From the NCBI GenBank assembly GCA_031216915.1, contig CM062290.1, positions 165,022,453 through 165,086,452 on the forward strand: 64,000 nt of DNA, in the 5' to 3' direction. Below are positions 53,854 through 64,000 of the stretch, piece after piece. Made by a program: the position numbers and the translations under genes. Under the pieces are notes generated by a model. That model had not been told where the DNA came from, did no database searches, and saw only the letters and a list, made by a program, of their open reading frames with translations. The stretch comes from Pictodentalium vernedei (lineage: Eukaryota > Mollusca > Scaphopoda > Dentaliida > Dentaliidae). The first letter of the stretch is position 1. Each line of letters starts with the position of its first letter.

Positions 53854-55149
53854 ACACACACACACATACATTAAACATTCCACCCTAATGTGTTTTATTT
53901 GAATAATTTGTCCTTTCAAAAGCCAAAACATAGAAATATAGAGAAAAACAGAAATCAAAAATATGGATGTGGTCATGTGCCAATATCTGAGTTGTTCCAA
54001 TGACATCCATATTTCAATGATTTTATGTAGAAAATGTTTGGAGATATTTTCGACCTTTTCAGCACTATATCAGTTTTGACGCTGTGTTGAAAGTTTTGGA
54101 TCTATTTGGGAAATTATGGGTACTTGCGGCGACCTGCGGCGATCTGTGGTGTTTAGGCACACCCAGAGCCCGGTTGTTGTGGTAATTCGATCTGCCAAAG
54201 CCCAGCGCCCCACCTAACCACACCGGTTACTCACTGGAAGTAGTTGGTCATTTACGAAGGGGATTTGGAATGGGGTGACCATTTTTCAGTGAAACGTGAA
54301 CATTATGCCACAGCCAGCCCAGGACGAAACATCTCCGGGATATTTAATTTATTTTGTTGTCCATTTATCACAACGAATGAAAAAACGTCCAAGTGCCGTA
54401 AATTAGCAACTTTTTAGAGATTTTTTTCACCAAAAACATAATTTTTTTCACAGCCTGCTTTAGAAAATTGCGAATTGGAAATTTTTCCCAATATATTGAA
54501 AATTACGGCAACTCATATGTTTGAGCCGTTTGTCTGCAAAATTGGCTATAATTATCTGAAGTGAAAGTGAAATCCAAAATGCACAATAATAAATTTGTGT
54601 GTATTTTTGCACATGTTCGATTGGACAAAATTTATGCATATGGAACTTATTTTTCGATTTGACTGCTACCTGTATACAAGCAAAGGTGTGCCTTTAATAT
54701 ATAATCAATTTCAGCAATTATCCTGCATCTCAAATTCATTTAATCCGCCTGTCAAACGTGTTGTAAATAATCACAACACGGCCATCGACAGAAATGAGAT
54801 TGGTCACCAGTTCTTACGTAAGTGGTGACGTTTCACACAAACTTAATGACCTTGCCATTGAGAGTAGAACACATGCTTTTGTATTTGTAAACAAAAGCTG
54901 GGTATGTCGACTTTCCGGGAGATTTTGGCCCAAATTGACTCCCGGGCGGGAGGGCGGGAGGGGATAGCTAATTCCGGGAGAATCCCGGGCATTCCGGGAG
55001 AGTTATCATGTCTGCACCATACCAAAGAACATTAAAATCTTACAACTGATGCTCGAGTTATAATACAAAATGTTCGGATGGATGGATGGAGACCTCGACT
55101 GTATGCCCCCTCAAAAAATTTTCGAGGACATAATAACTCCATAAATAAA

Positions 55150-55812
55150 CAGCTGCGCCACGAGCGCATGATACGCCCGTTATTAATTACAAGAGGAAAC
55201 CACACAATATGAGTATACATGTGTACTTGTCAGGTTACATATACTTGCCACCAAAAAATCCTGAAAAGTCCAACATGTGGAAAATTGCCTATATTTTGAT
55301 GAATAAAGTCCCATAACTCTGGAATGTCAAATTGGACAGCGACACAAATCGAAAGGGAGATTCCTACTATCAACATATACTTGCAACCAAAAAATCATGA
55401 AAATTGCTCTAAGCATTTTCAAGTTATTGTTCGACATGTGAAAAATAAAGTCCCATAACTCTGGAATGACTAATTGAATGGCGACACCAACCGAAAGGGA
55501 GCTTCCTTCCATCAACATAAACCACCTACCAGAAAATCTCTCGAAGCGTTCTCAAGTTATCGTACGATGTGTAAAAAATCAACAATTTTCTAAGTAATAA
55601 AGTCCCATAACTCTGGAATGACTAATCGAACGGCGACGCTAAACGAAAGAGAGCTTTCCTCCATCGATATACACCACCTACCCAAAAATCACGAAAATCT
55701 CTCAAAGCATTCCTGAGTTATCGTACGACATGTGACCGGATGGACAGACGGACGGACAGATGGACAGCGGTATACCATAATACGACCCGTTTTTTCAAAA
55801 CGGGCCTATGAA
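55150..55812. mobile_element. Helentron-like element, family I
   Basis: Palindrome TGCGCCACGAGCGCA (55154-55168), ATACGCCCGTT (55171-55181). Core of about three units with AAAGTCCCATAACTCTGGAA and CAACATATACTTGCAACC. GGACAGACGGACGGACAG stretch. Right AACGGGCCTAT (55799-55809), complementary with one mismatch, in hairpin CGACCCGTTTTTTCAAAACG. Confidence 0.75.
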
Positions 55813-56117
55813 AATGACAGAGAAAAGATAATTTTCAAACCAAGAGAGAAAATTTGAGGAGAAAGCTATATATGAAATCTAAAAATGATCTGATGATTGG
55901 TTTTCTAAGTAATATGATGACAAATGAATAGATTTTAGGAACTTCTTAAAACAAGAGGCCCCACGGGGCCTGAGGGCGCTCACCTGATACTGGCCGAGTC
56001 ATATCACCAAAATAGCAAGGGATTCTGCCTTGTGGTTATTATCAGTTTTTCAACATAAAAGTGTTTTCTCTACTTAGTAACCCAGAGTGTTCATATGTTA
56101 GATCCCCATATTGGGTA

Positions 56118-56302
56118 CTCAATAATTTATCTATTTATTTATTGGAATTTAAGGTCACTTTCTAAGGCTACATCATTACAGAGGCATAATTATAATATCA
56201 GGTTTGGTCAATCGTTTATGCCTATTACTGCCCACTTTACAGGGCTTTCAACGCAGGAATTGGTTACTGGGCCCAATTTTATCAATAAACCAGAACTTGA
56301 AC
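56118..56302 (-). mobile_element. S2 copy nested in a D element
   Basis: ATCTATTTATTTATTGGAAT tail, AGGTTTGGTCAATCGTTTAT, TACTGGGCCCAATTTTATCA, ATAAACCAGAACTTGA. Confidence 0.65.
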
Positions 56303-56884
56303 AAATTTCAATTTGCCGCTTCTAAGAAAACTAAAAATCAAATATCAAAAGATTCTGAGAGGAGTATCAGAAAAAAAAGATTTTTTAAGAATATTTCTCA
56401 TACTGAATTAAGTTATACATTGGGCTCCCATAGGGAACCCAAAAACAAAAGCTTCTGAAGCAGTGGTTTGGGAGAAGAAGATTATTCAACGTTATTCCCA
56501 TTACCTACAGTGTTAAAAAATGATGACTCGGCACTTTTAGTCCTGGAAAAGTACTTATGATAAAACCAATGGCATTTTTTTCACCATTCCTTTCTCCCGG
56601 CCCTAAGGAAGCTTCACATTGTATAAAAATTCTCAGTGCCATGTAGTTCTGGAAATATGGGCATTCAAAAAAAAAAAATTTTTTCAGCTCCTGTAGTTGC
56701 CGTGGGGGACAGGAAAACAATTTATGGCATAAATTAGGTATTTGTGACCCAATAAGCCCTCATATCACATTTGGTTCAAATCGACCTCTTGGTTTGGAAA
56801 ATAAAAATTTTGGTATAATTTGGGCTTCTACAGTGAGCCCAAATATGAACCAAGGGACTTGGCTTTAACAAACTTCACTCTCAG

Positions 56885-56918
<34 letters not shown>
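56885..56918. repeat. Poly-C run, 34 bases
   Basis: Longest homopolymer in the window, again in the D unit C-tract position. Confidence 0.95.
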
Positions 56919-58365
56919 TACGAATGCTGTACATCAAATATCAAAAGATTTTGACTGGTGGATCTGAAAAAAAAATTTTTTTTAAAGAATATTGCTCATA
57001 TTGAACTAAGTTATAATTTGTGCTCCCACAGGGAGACCAAATATGAGCCGAAGGACTTGACTTGAACAACTTGAATCTCACCTCCCTAAGCATACTGTAT
57101 ACCAAATATCAAAAGATTCTGACCGGTGGATGCGAAGAAGAAGATTTTAAAAGAATATACCTCGTATTGCACTAAGTTACAATTTGGGTTCCCAAAGGGA
57201 GTCCAAATATGAACTCAGGGACTTGGCTTGAACAAACATCAATCTCACCCCCCTAAGGATGATGCATAGCAAATATCAAAAGATTCTGATTTGTGGATCC
57301 GAAGAAGAAGATTTTTAAAATATATCCCTCATATTGCACTAATTTGAACATTTGGGTTCCCATAGGGAACCCAAATATGGACCGAGGAATTTGATTTCTA
57401 CAAATATGTGAATCAATGTTCCAAAGATGTTATATGTAAAATATGAAAGCTTTTAGAGCAGTGGTTTGGAAGAAAACAATTCTTTATTTTTTTCCCATTG
57501 CCTACTGTGTTAAAAAATACTGACTCAGCACTTTTTCAGAGTCCCGAAAAAGTACCCTATGATAAAACCGATAGCAATTTTTTTTTACCAATCCTTTCTG
57601 TTGGTCCCAAGAAAGCTTCACACCAAATAAAAATTCTCACTGCCGTGCAGTTTTTGAGATATAGGTGTTTTAATTTTTTTCTATTTTTAGCTCCTGTGGT
57701 TCCCACGGGGCTACAGGAAAAAAAATTTCTGCATAAATTAGGTACTTATGACCCAATAAGCCCTCACATAAAATTTGGTTCAAATTGGCCTCTCGGTTTA
57801 AAAAATAGAAATTTGGGGTGGGGCCAAAATTTTTGCTCCTCCCATAACATCGCCAAGTATAGACCTACAAACTTCTCTTGAACAAACTTGAGTCTACACC
57901 TCAAAAGGAAGCTGCATACCAAATATCAAGTCTCTGCTATTGCTGGTTCTTGAGAAGAAGATTTTTTAAGAATTGGAGCATTTTTGCCCCACCCCTCTGC
58001 TCAATATGAGCCGAAACCTAATTTGCCCAAAAATCAAAATGCCGCTATATAACCCCTACTCACATGAAATTTCATTAACATGCGGCCAGTGGTTTGGAAG
58101 AAAAAGACCCAAACACCACCTTCACGCCGGACGACGGACGAAAAGTGATCAGAAAAGCTCACCCTGACTTTCAGTCAGGTGAGCTAACAAAACTCAGTGA
58201 ATACAGAACTCGAATTCAAGATGGCAGATTTTTAAACTCATTTGAGATACTGTCACTAATAAGATACCTGTGAAATCCAGAAATGTTTCAATGAACGATT
58301 TTCTGTGTGGATCAACCACAAACATACCGGAGAGATTTTAGACAATTTAGTTTTTCCTGTAAATT

Positions 58366-58558
58366 GATTTGTGTATTGGTGTTTATGGTTAGGTATTTCT
58401 GCACAATGGCTAATTGTAACCGCACCATGGATAAGTTTAGCTAATTGTTTATAGAAATGTTACCCATTTTAGAGAACTTCCACCCCAAGCATTGGTTACT
58501 TGGTCCTATTTTACCGCAGCAAACAAGCACTGCCTCACTTCCTGGGGTTCCCACTGGA
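58366..58558 (-). mobile_element. S2 retroposon copy
   Basis: TGTGTATTGGTGTTTATGGT, GTATTTCTGCACAATGGCTA, ACCCATTTTAGAGAACTTCC, TTCCTGGGGTTCCCACTGG. Confidence 0.7.
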
Positions 58559-58635
58559 ATATGTTAATTGATAATGCTAAAAAAATACTGAATAGATATC
58601 AGAAATATTTTTTTCAGTGTGATGTACATGTAACA

Positions 58636-58820
58636 TATAGATCATTTATTGGCACTAAAGGTCACTTTACAGCATACCTTCAGCTTTTATGGCTATGTCA
58701 TGACCATAACACAAGTATAAAGTCAAGTTCAGGTAACTCTTTATACTTATGCTTCCTACTTTAGATGATGACCACCCCAGGCATTGGTTATGATCCACTT
58801 CCAGGGATTTACACAGGAGG
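58636..58820 (-). mobile_element. S2 retroposon copy, diverged
   Basis: TCATTTATTGGCACTAAAGG, CATAACACAAGTATAAAGTC, CAGGCATTGGTTATGATCCA, GGATTTACACAGG. Confidence 0.6.
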
Positions 58821-58830
58821 ATTGAAATGG

Positions 58831-59689
58831 TGTATATGAGACCGACAGACAGAATGATGAACAGCTATACATATGGACGAAACGATGGATAATGCGCATT
58901 CCTACAACCCCCCCCCCCCCCCCATTCCCCATCCACAATCAGATGGGATTTAATAAACTAATCAAGTTTTAGTACTCGCTCCATATTTTTGAAAATGCTA
59001 ACATCGATCTATAGCTGCTGTAAATTCCACCATTGTTGTTCCTGGTCGAAAAATATACCTCACAACTCTTGAGTTTCTCCAATTAACCCTTCGTTGTTTG
59101 TTTGCTTACTTGGAAATAACGACACTTTCAACAGTCCCTGTGACATTGTGTCGGACAGTAAAATAAAGCTGGAGTACTTAAAAAGACCTCCCCTCCCCCC
59201 TTCCCCACCACCCCCAATCCAATTGGGATTGAGTCACCATTGGTCAGAAACGAAAAATGGACCTTTCAGTTTGAAGTTCAATGCTCTAACCAATCAGGCA
59301 CTGCACACCCACTTATCCCTTCACCTAACATGATTAGAAAATGAAAAAAATTTCTTGAATAACAAAAAAGTCTTTTCCCCCAAGAAAACGTATTTTCCAT
59401 GACAATCTCAAAAGTTGACAAAGAATTTTGATCGGATCGGCATGATCAAGTTGAAATTATCTTTCTGCTTTTCTCTCCACATCACTGTTGAATATCACCG
59501 ATTGGAAAAGAAATGCAAGACAACTGAATCAAAGACATTTTTTGATTTCGACTGAATTTCATGAGTTGGTCTACTTTTTACAATATTTTATTTTTTAAAT
59601 CTCAACCTACTTGTGCCAGTGGAATGGAAACTGATCAAGAATGAGTGCAAATTATTTCTGGATGTCAGTATTTCTTCACAGGCCTTTCT
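58831..59689. other. Mostly unassigned DNA
   Basis: A C-rich run (58907-58922), a C-rich stretch (59188-59216) and CCTTCACCTAACATG (59319-59333), a decayed piggyBac-like MITE edge. Nothing else supported. Confidence 0.4.
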
Positions 59690-59863
59690 TTGTCTTATTA
59701 CAATTAATTAATTACACATAAATTGTAACAAGGCAAATCCTTGCAGACTAAATAATTTCGCTTCAAAGGTAAAATGAAACATGTCCATTGAATATAAAGC
59801 CTTTTATTTATAGTCACCGTGGTTCGAATTAAAGCCCAAATATGGGCTTTCAGCACTCTACAG
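59690..59863. mobile_element. CTGG-type MITE, right part
   Basis: TAAATTGTAACAAGGCAAAT, TTAAAGCCCAAATATGGGCT and TTTCAGCACTCTACAG-TTAA. Shows the complete right arm that is split at 2395-5690. The left end is not recognisable. Confidence 0.6.
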
Positions 59864-60066
59864 TTAAGGTCACATACTGGCAATGCTAATCAAGACCGAA
59901 ACTTGGATGTAAAGTCAAGTTCAGCCAATCGTTTATACCCATGTTGCCCATTTTAGAGGTTTTCCACCTCAGGTATTGGTCATCAGGTCCTATTTTACCA
60001 GTAAAACAAAGCTTGTTTACCATAGTAAACAAGCACTGCTTCACTTCCCAGAGTACCCACAGGAAC
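59864..60066 (-). mobile_element. S2 retroposon copy, tailless
   Basis: TTAAGGTCACATACTGGCAA, TGTTGCCCATTTTAGAGGTT, ACAAAGCTTGTTTACCATAG, TACCCACAGGAA. Starts exactly at the TTAA of the preceding MITE. Confidence 0.65.
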
Positions 60067-60244
60067 CAGATCAATAATAATACCACTTTTGTAAACACAG
60101 TAATGAAAAGCCTCTCAATGGAACGAGCGTGACTAGATGCAAAGTGATGGAGGCCATAACTGTGGACCCTGCAATTGATGCGGTTTGCAATTCGAACAGT
60201 ATACAGTACAGTAAAACCTTGTAAAAACGATGTACCGAATAGCT

Positions 60245-60328
60245 ACTTTGGGTTCCAGGGTCTATAATAAACCATACAAGTGGAATTGAAACTTGAGCTG
60301 TTAAGTGCTCATCATGAAGCTACAAACA
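60245..60328. repeat. Family L repeat unit, left part
   Basis: AATTGAAACTTGAGCTGTTA and GTGCTCATCATGAAGCTACA match the units after 63644. Split by element A copy 2. Confidence 0.6.
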
Positions 60329-63300
60329 AATGAAAGTGTCAATGGCACTGTAGTTCAACTTGAGAAACTTGAACTTGGTAAGTTATAAATGAAATGGCAA
60401 AATTGAAGATCATTGGTACCAATGTTATTTGATGTAATTTCAACATAACAGCATTGTGTGTGCACAACGTCAGAGTAATCCATGCATTTTTAAATGTAAA
60501 CTGTAAGACTAGCTGAAAGAAGAATGTTGAAACACAAATGCAGTATGTTCTGGAGTTATTGTAAATGGCAACTTTTTTTCACAGAAATGAATGCTAATCA
60601 ATAGCTCTTATCTAAATGTCTTGCCTAATGAACACACCAAGTTCAATGAAAGAGTCAATGACTCTGTAGCTCAACTTGGATATGACAGGAATTAGTACTT
60701 GCTGTGACCAAGACAACTGAATAATGAATATGACAGGAATTAGTATTTGTTTTGGCCCAGTCAACAATAATAAAAGAATTACAAGGTGACTGTAATGGAC
60801 TACAGATTAAGACCAATCATTGTAGATTATTATTTTTGTGTGGAAATTTTCAGTCCCAAACAAAATATTTTCAGACTAAAATTTTTTCTTCTTCTTCTTA
60901 AAATTGACCAAAATGCATCAAAACACAAAAAACTAATTTCCGGATTTTGGTCCAAAATTTTCTAAGTCCCACCCGGACCCCTAATTTGCATAATTTATTC
61001 ACGAGAAAAACTCTGTATTATATGTAATGTATCCCATGGTACTAAACATTCATACAAAAATTTATTCAAATCAGATCTTTCATTTGGAAGTTCTGCGCAA
61101 AAATCTGATTGCACTTAATTTTGAACAAAATGCCTGCTAGTGGCCATCTTGAATTTCAGACTGGACCCAAAAACACTCCTTCTCGTCCCACAGTGATAAC
61201 AAAGGTACCCAAGAAGTTTCGTGAAGATCGGTTCATAAATACGGCCTCTAGCCCGAGCCGTATTGGGATTTGCACTCGCAGTGCTGAAAGTAACACTAAA
61301 TAAATCAAAGTTAGCCTAATTTGCATAATTTACGCACAAGAAAAAAACCTGTAATATATGTAATGTATCCCATGGTACTAAACATTCATACAAAAAATTA
61401 TTCAAATCAGAGCTTTCATATGGAAGTTCTGTACAAAAAACAGATGTCGGCATCGTCGGTACAAAATGGCTGCTGGCAGCCATCTGGAATTTGGGACTGC
61501 ACCCAAAAACACTCGTTCTCGTCCCTCGGTCATAACAAAGGTACCCAAGAAGTTTCGTAAAGATTGGTTCATAAATACGGCCTCTAGCCCGAGCCATAGC
61601 AGCTTGGCACTTACAGCTCTGAAAGTAACACTAAATAAATCAAAGTTAGTCTAATTTGCATAATTTACGCACGAGAAAAAAACCCGTATTATATGTGATG
61701 TATCCCATTGTACTATACATTTATACAAAACTTTATTCAAATCAGAACTTTCATACAGAAGTTCTGTATAAAAAACTGATTTTTGCATCATCGGTACAAA
61801 ATGGCCACTGGCAGCCATCTTGAATTTCGGACCACACCCAAAAACACTCATTCCCGTCCCAGGGTCATAACAAAGGTACCCAAGAAGTTTCGTAAAGATT
61901 GGTTCATAAATACGGCCTCTAGCCCGAGCCATAGCAGCTTGGCACTTACAGCTCTGAAAGTAACACTAAATAAATCAAAGTCAGTCTAATTCGCATAATT
62001 TACGCACGAGAAAAAAACCCGTATTATATGTGATGTATCCCATGGTACTAAACATTTATACAAAACTTTATTCAAATCATAACTTTCATATGGAAGTTCT
62101 GTACAAAAAACTGATTTTTGCATCATCGGTACAAAATGGCCGCTGGCAGCCATCTTGAATTTTGGACCACACCTAAAAACACTCGTTCCCGTCCCAGGGT
62201 CATAACAAAGGTACACAAGAAGTTTCGTAAAGATCGGTTCATAAATACGACCTCTAGCCCGAGCCATAGCCAATTGTTGACAGACGGACAGATGGACGGA
62301 TGACGGACCATGACAATAGCTCAAATTTGACTTCGTCAAAGTTGAGCTAAAAACAATCCTATGATAAATGTGGCCTATAGGCCATGCCTAAAGGCCATGT
62401 CAAAGAATGTTGTTGCACAAATGCAATAAATTCAAAGATTGTTGCTAACAGCAACAGTTTTTGATGGAAATGAAAAGAAAATCAATAGCTCCTATCTTTG
62501 TCACCCTGCATAAGCATACAAAGTTTCAAAATAGCCTGATAATGAATGTGCCCTATGAGGCATGCCAAAGGAAGATGTTAATGCACAAATGCTCTAAGTA
62601 GAAGGTCACTGCTTGTGGCAATGGCTCTTTTTTTTTCTTTTTTTTTTATGGAAATTCAGAAATATACCCTGCAGAGAGTGCAAAAGGGATAAGTTGATGC
62701 ACAAATGCAGTAAGTTTAAAGGCTGGTGATAACGACAATAATTTTTTTATGGAAATGAAAAAAAGCAATAGCTCACATCTAGAGGTCACCCCCAAACACA
62801 CATACCAAGTTTCAAAGTGATTCGGTCATAAATGCGCCCTGAAGGGTGTGTTAAAGGGAAATATTGAGGTCTGACTAAGTTCAAAGGTCAGCGGCAACAT
62901 TTTTTGACAGAAATGGAAGAAAATCGACAGCTCCCATATAGATGACACCCCACACAAGCACACCAGGTTTGCAAGCGATCCAATCATATATGTGCCCTGC
63001 AGGGTGTGTCAAAGGGAAATATTGATGCTTAACTGCACAAAGTTTTTACTAAGTTCATCGAAGGTCATTGCCAATGGCAACATTTTGTGACGGAAATCAA
63101 AGAAAATCGATAGCTCCCATCTAGAGGTAACCCCAAACAAGCATACAAAGTTTCAAAGCAATCCGATCATAAATGTGCCCTGTAGGGTGTGCCAATGGGA
63201 AATATTGAGATTTGACTAAACTAAGTTCTAAGAACGTTGGCCACGGCAACATTTTTTGACGGAAATGGCAGAAAATCGATAGCTCCCATCTAGAGGTCTC

Positions 63301-63643
63301 CCCAACAAGCATGCCAGGTTTCAAAGCAATCCGATTATAAATGTGCCCTGTAGGGTGTGCCAAAGGGAAATATTGAGGTCTGACTAAACTAAGTTCTAAG
63401 AACATTGGCCGCGGCAACATTTTTTGATGGAAATTGAAGCAAATCGATAGCTCCCATCTAAAGGTCTCCCCAAACAAGCATACCAAGTTTCAAAGCGATC
63501 TGATCATCAATGCGACCTGTGAGGTGTGCCAAAGGAAATTGTGGACAAAGGAAATTGTGGACATACGTACGTACTAATGTATGTATGTCGACGGACGAGA
63601 AGTGATGGCAATAGATCAGCTTGACATTGTCAAGTTGAGCTAA
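60329..63643. mobile_element. Helentron-like element, family A, copy 2, with B nested
   Basis: Left part 60329-60644: AGTGTCAATGGCACT, TAGTTCAACTTG, then the same 50-base lead-in as copy 1 (AAACTTGAACTTGGTAAGTT). Right part 62351-63643: diverged A units becoming closer to copy 1 toward 63050-63520, then ACGTACGTACTAATG, CGACGGACGAGAAGTGATGG and TGTCAAGTTGAGCTAA. The insertion splits a unit between ACACACCAAGTT and AATCCTATGATAAATG. Confidence 0.75.
60645..62350. mobile_element. Helentron-like element, family B, complete copy
   Basis: Palindrome AGAGTCAATGACTCT (60651-60665), TAGCTCAACTTG (60667-60678). A short unique lead-in, then about four units; CATAATTTACGCAC recurs at 61324, 61659 and 61994, a 335-bp period. 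GACGGACAGATGGACGG stretch. Right hairpin AGCTCAAATTTGACTTCGTC with AAGTTGAGCTAA. Confidence 0.78.
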
Positions 63644-64000
63644 AATTCATTTCAATATTTCCTTTCATAGCTGAAAAAAGTGTGGAAAACCTGTTCAAAC
63701 TGTCGAATTTCCATGTTCAAGGGCAATAACTCTGTAAAAAACCAATTGTGTGAAATTTAATTGAAACTTGACCTGTAACTACCCATCAGCAAGCTACATT
63801 TTTCATCCATAGCTGAAAAAAGTTAAGAAAAGTGCGGGAAGTATGTTATAACTGTCAAATTTCTAAGTGCAAGGTCAATAACTCTGTAATAAACCATATG
63901 AGTTGAATGCAATTGAAACTTGATCTGAAAGTGCTCATCAAGAAGCTACATACAAAAACTTGTTTCAATATTTCCATCCATAATTCAAAAAGGTGTGGAA
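63644..64000. repeat. Family L tandem units, running off the window
   Basis: Two units with AGCTGAAAAAAGTGTGGAAA, CAATAACTCTGTAA and TTGAAACTTGACCTGTAACT. Continues past the window edge. The motif AATAACTCTG is shared with K, F, G and I cores, hinting at common origin. Confidence 0.6.

Larger units (their letters stand above)
53462..55014. mobile_element. hAT-like non-autonomous element, 1.55 kb
   Basis: Inverted termini CAGACATGTTAAC and GTTATCATGTCTG with an 8-bp duplication CACCATAC (53454-53461, 55015-55022). CAG...CTG ends and 8-bp duplications are typical of hAT. No transposase recognised. The interior has TTTCAGGGAGATTT and TTCCGGGAGA repeats near the ends and two poly-C runs. A 77-codon frame at 54595-54828 shows no known motif. 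Confidence 0.65.
51064..55134. mobile_element. Helentron-like element, family F, with two nested elements
   Basis: Left AAACAAGAGCAACGCTAATG and ATGCCTCCGAA (51093-51103). Core units contain TAGGTTAAAATGACATGCAA, CAAGCACTGGGCAG and CCATATTTATATGG. Right GGATGGATGGAGACC, then hairpin ending TTCGAGGACATAATAA (complementary to the left repeat with mismatches). Interrupted by D copy at 51336-52735 and by the hAT-like element 53462-55014. Confidence 0.6.
55950..58187. mobile_element. Helentron-like element, family D, copy with longest 3' part
   Basis: Palindrome AGGCCCCACGGGGCCT (55956-55971), then GCTCACCTGA (55978-55987). Core units with CCCAAATATGA and TATCAAAAGATTCTG, then the CATATCACATTTGGTTCAAA and ATTTGCCCAAAAATCAAAAT segments shared with copy 1. 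GCCGGACGACGGACG, then hairpin with TCAGGTGAGC (58175-58184), an exact complement, ending CTAA. An S2 copy is nested at 56118-56302. Confidence 0.8.

Noticed and set aside
54595..54828. 77-codon plus-strand frame in the hAT-like element
   Set aside because: No transposase motif (no BED finger or hAT dimerization pattern); it could be chance.

Overview
The window is nuclear DNA of an animal, most likely a bivalve mollusc. That placement is inference, based on: spliced exons of a p63/p73-type gene with a SAM domain; an abundance of small mobile elements with minisatellite cores and hairpin ends, like the Helentron/HINE ('pearl'-like) elements known from bivalves; a DIRS retrotransposon; and tRNA-derived SINEs. 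The DNA is AT-rich with many long C or G runs. No bacterial-type operon is present, and most short reading frames are chance frames inside repeats.

Host genes. On the minus strand, 35434-40815 holds four exons of a p53-family (p63/p73-like) gene: the end of the tetramerization domain (40743-40815), a linker (39823-40066), the first half of the SAM domain (36250-36343), and the second half plus C-terminus (35434-35718). Splice sites and codon phases agree across all three introns. The DNA-binding-domain exons must lie beyond 40815, probably outside the window. Two weaker plus-strand exon candidates are at 15419-15614 and 23330-23496.

Large transposons. A 7.2-kb DIRS-type tyrosine-recombinase retrotransposon (25244-32456, minus) has gag, reverse transcriptase-RNase H and recombinase frames, inverted terminal repeats and an internal complementary region. 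It is decayed and sits inside an older pogo-like MITE. A Tc1-like transposon (37344-39150) lies in a p63/73 intron with a broken transposase and a nested SINE. A hAT-like non-autonomous element lies at 53462-55014.

Helentron-like minisatellite elements dominate 0.6-5.5, 10.5-14.3, 42-58 and 60-64 kb. I separate eleven families, named A to L here (M is a different MITE). Where both ends are visible they share one plan: a short perfect palindrome, a sub-terminal inverted repeat, a tandem array of roughly 140-335-bp units, often a GACG/GACA-rich stretch, then a terminal hairpin carrying the complement of the left repeat and ending in CTAA or ATAA. They are inserted into one another several levels deep.

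MITEs and SINEs fill the rest. There are TTAA-flanked piggyBac-like MITEs beginning CCCTTT, a second TTAA-flanked family beginning CTGGT, pogo-like and foldback MITEs, a tRNA-derived SINE, and about 18 copies of a roughly 210-220-bp retroposon (S2 here). All S2 copies point the same way, and several have clear target-site duplications. The nesting gives a relative chronology of insertions.
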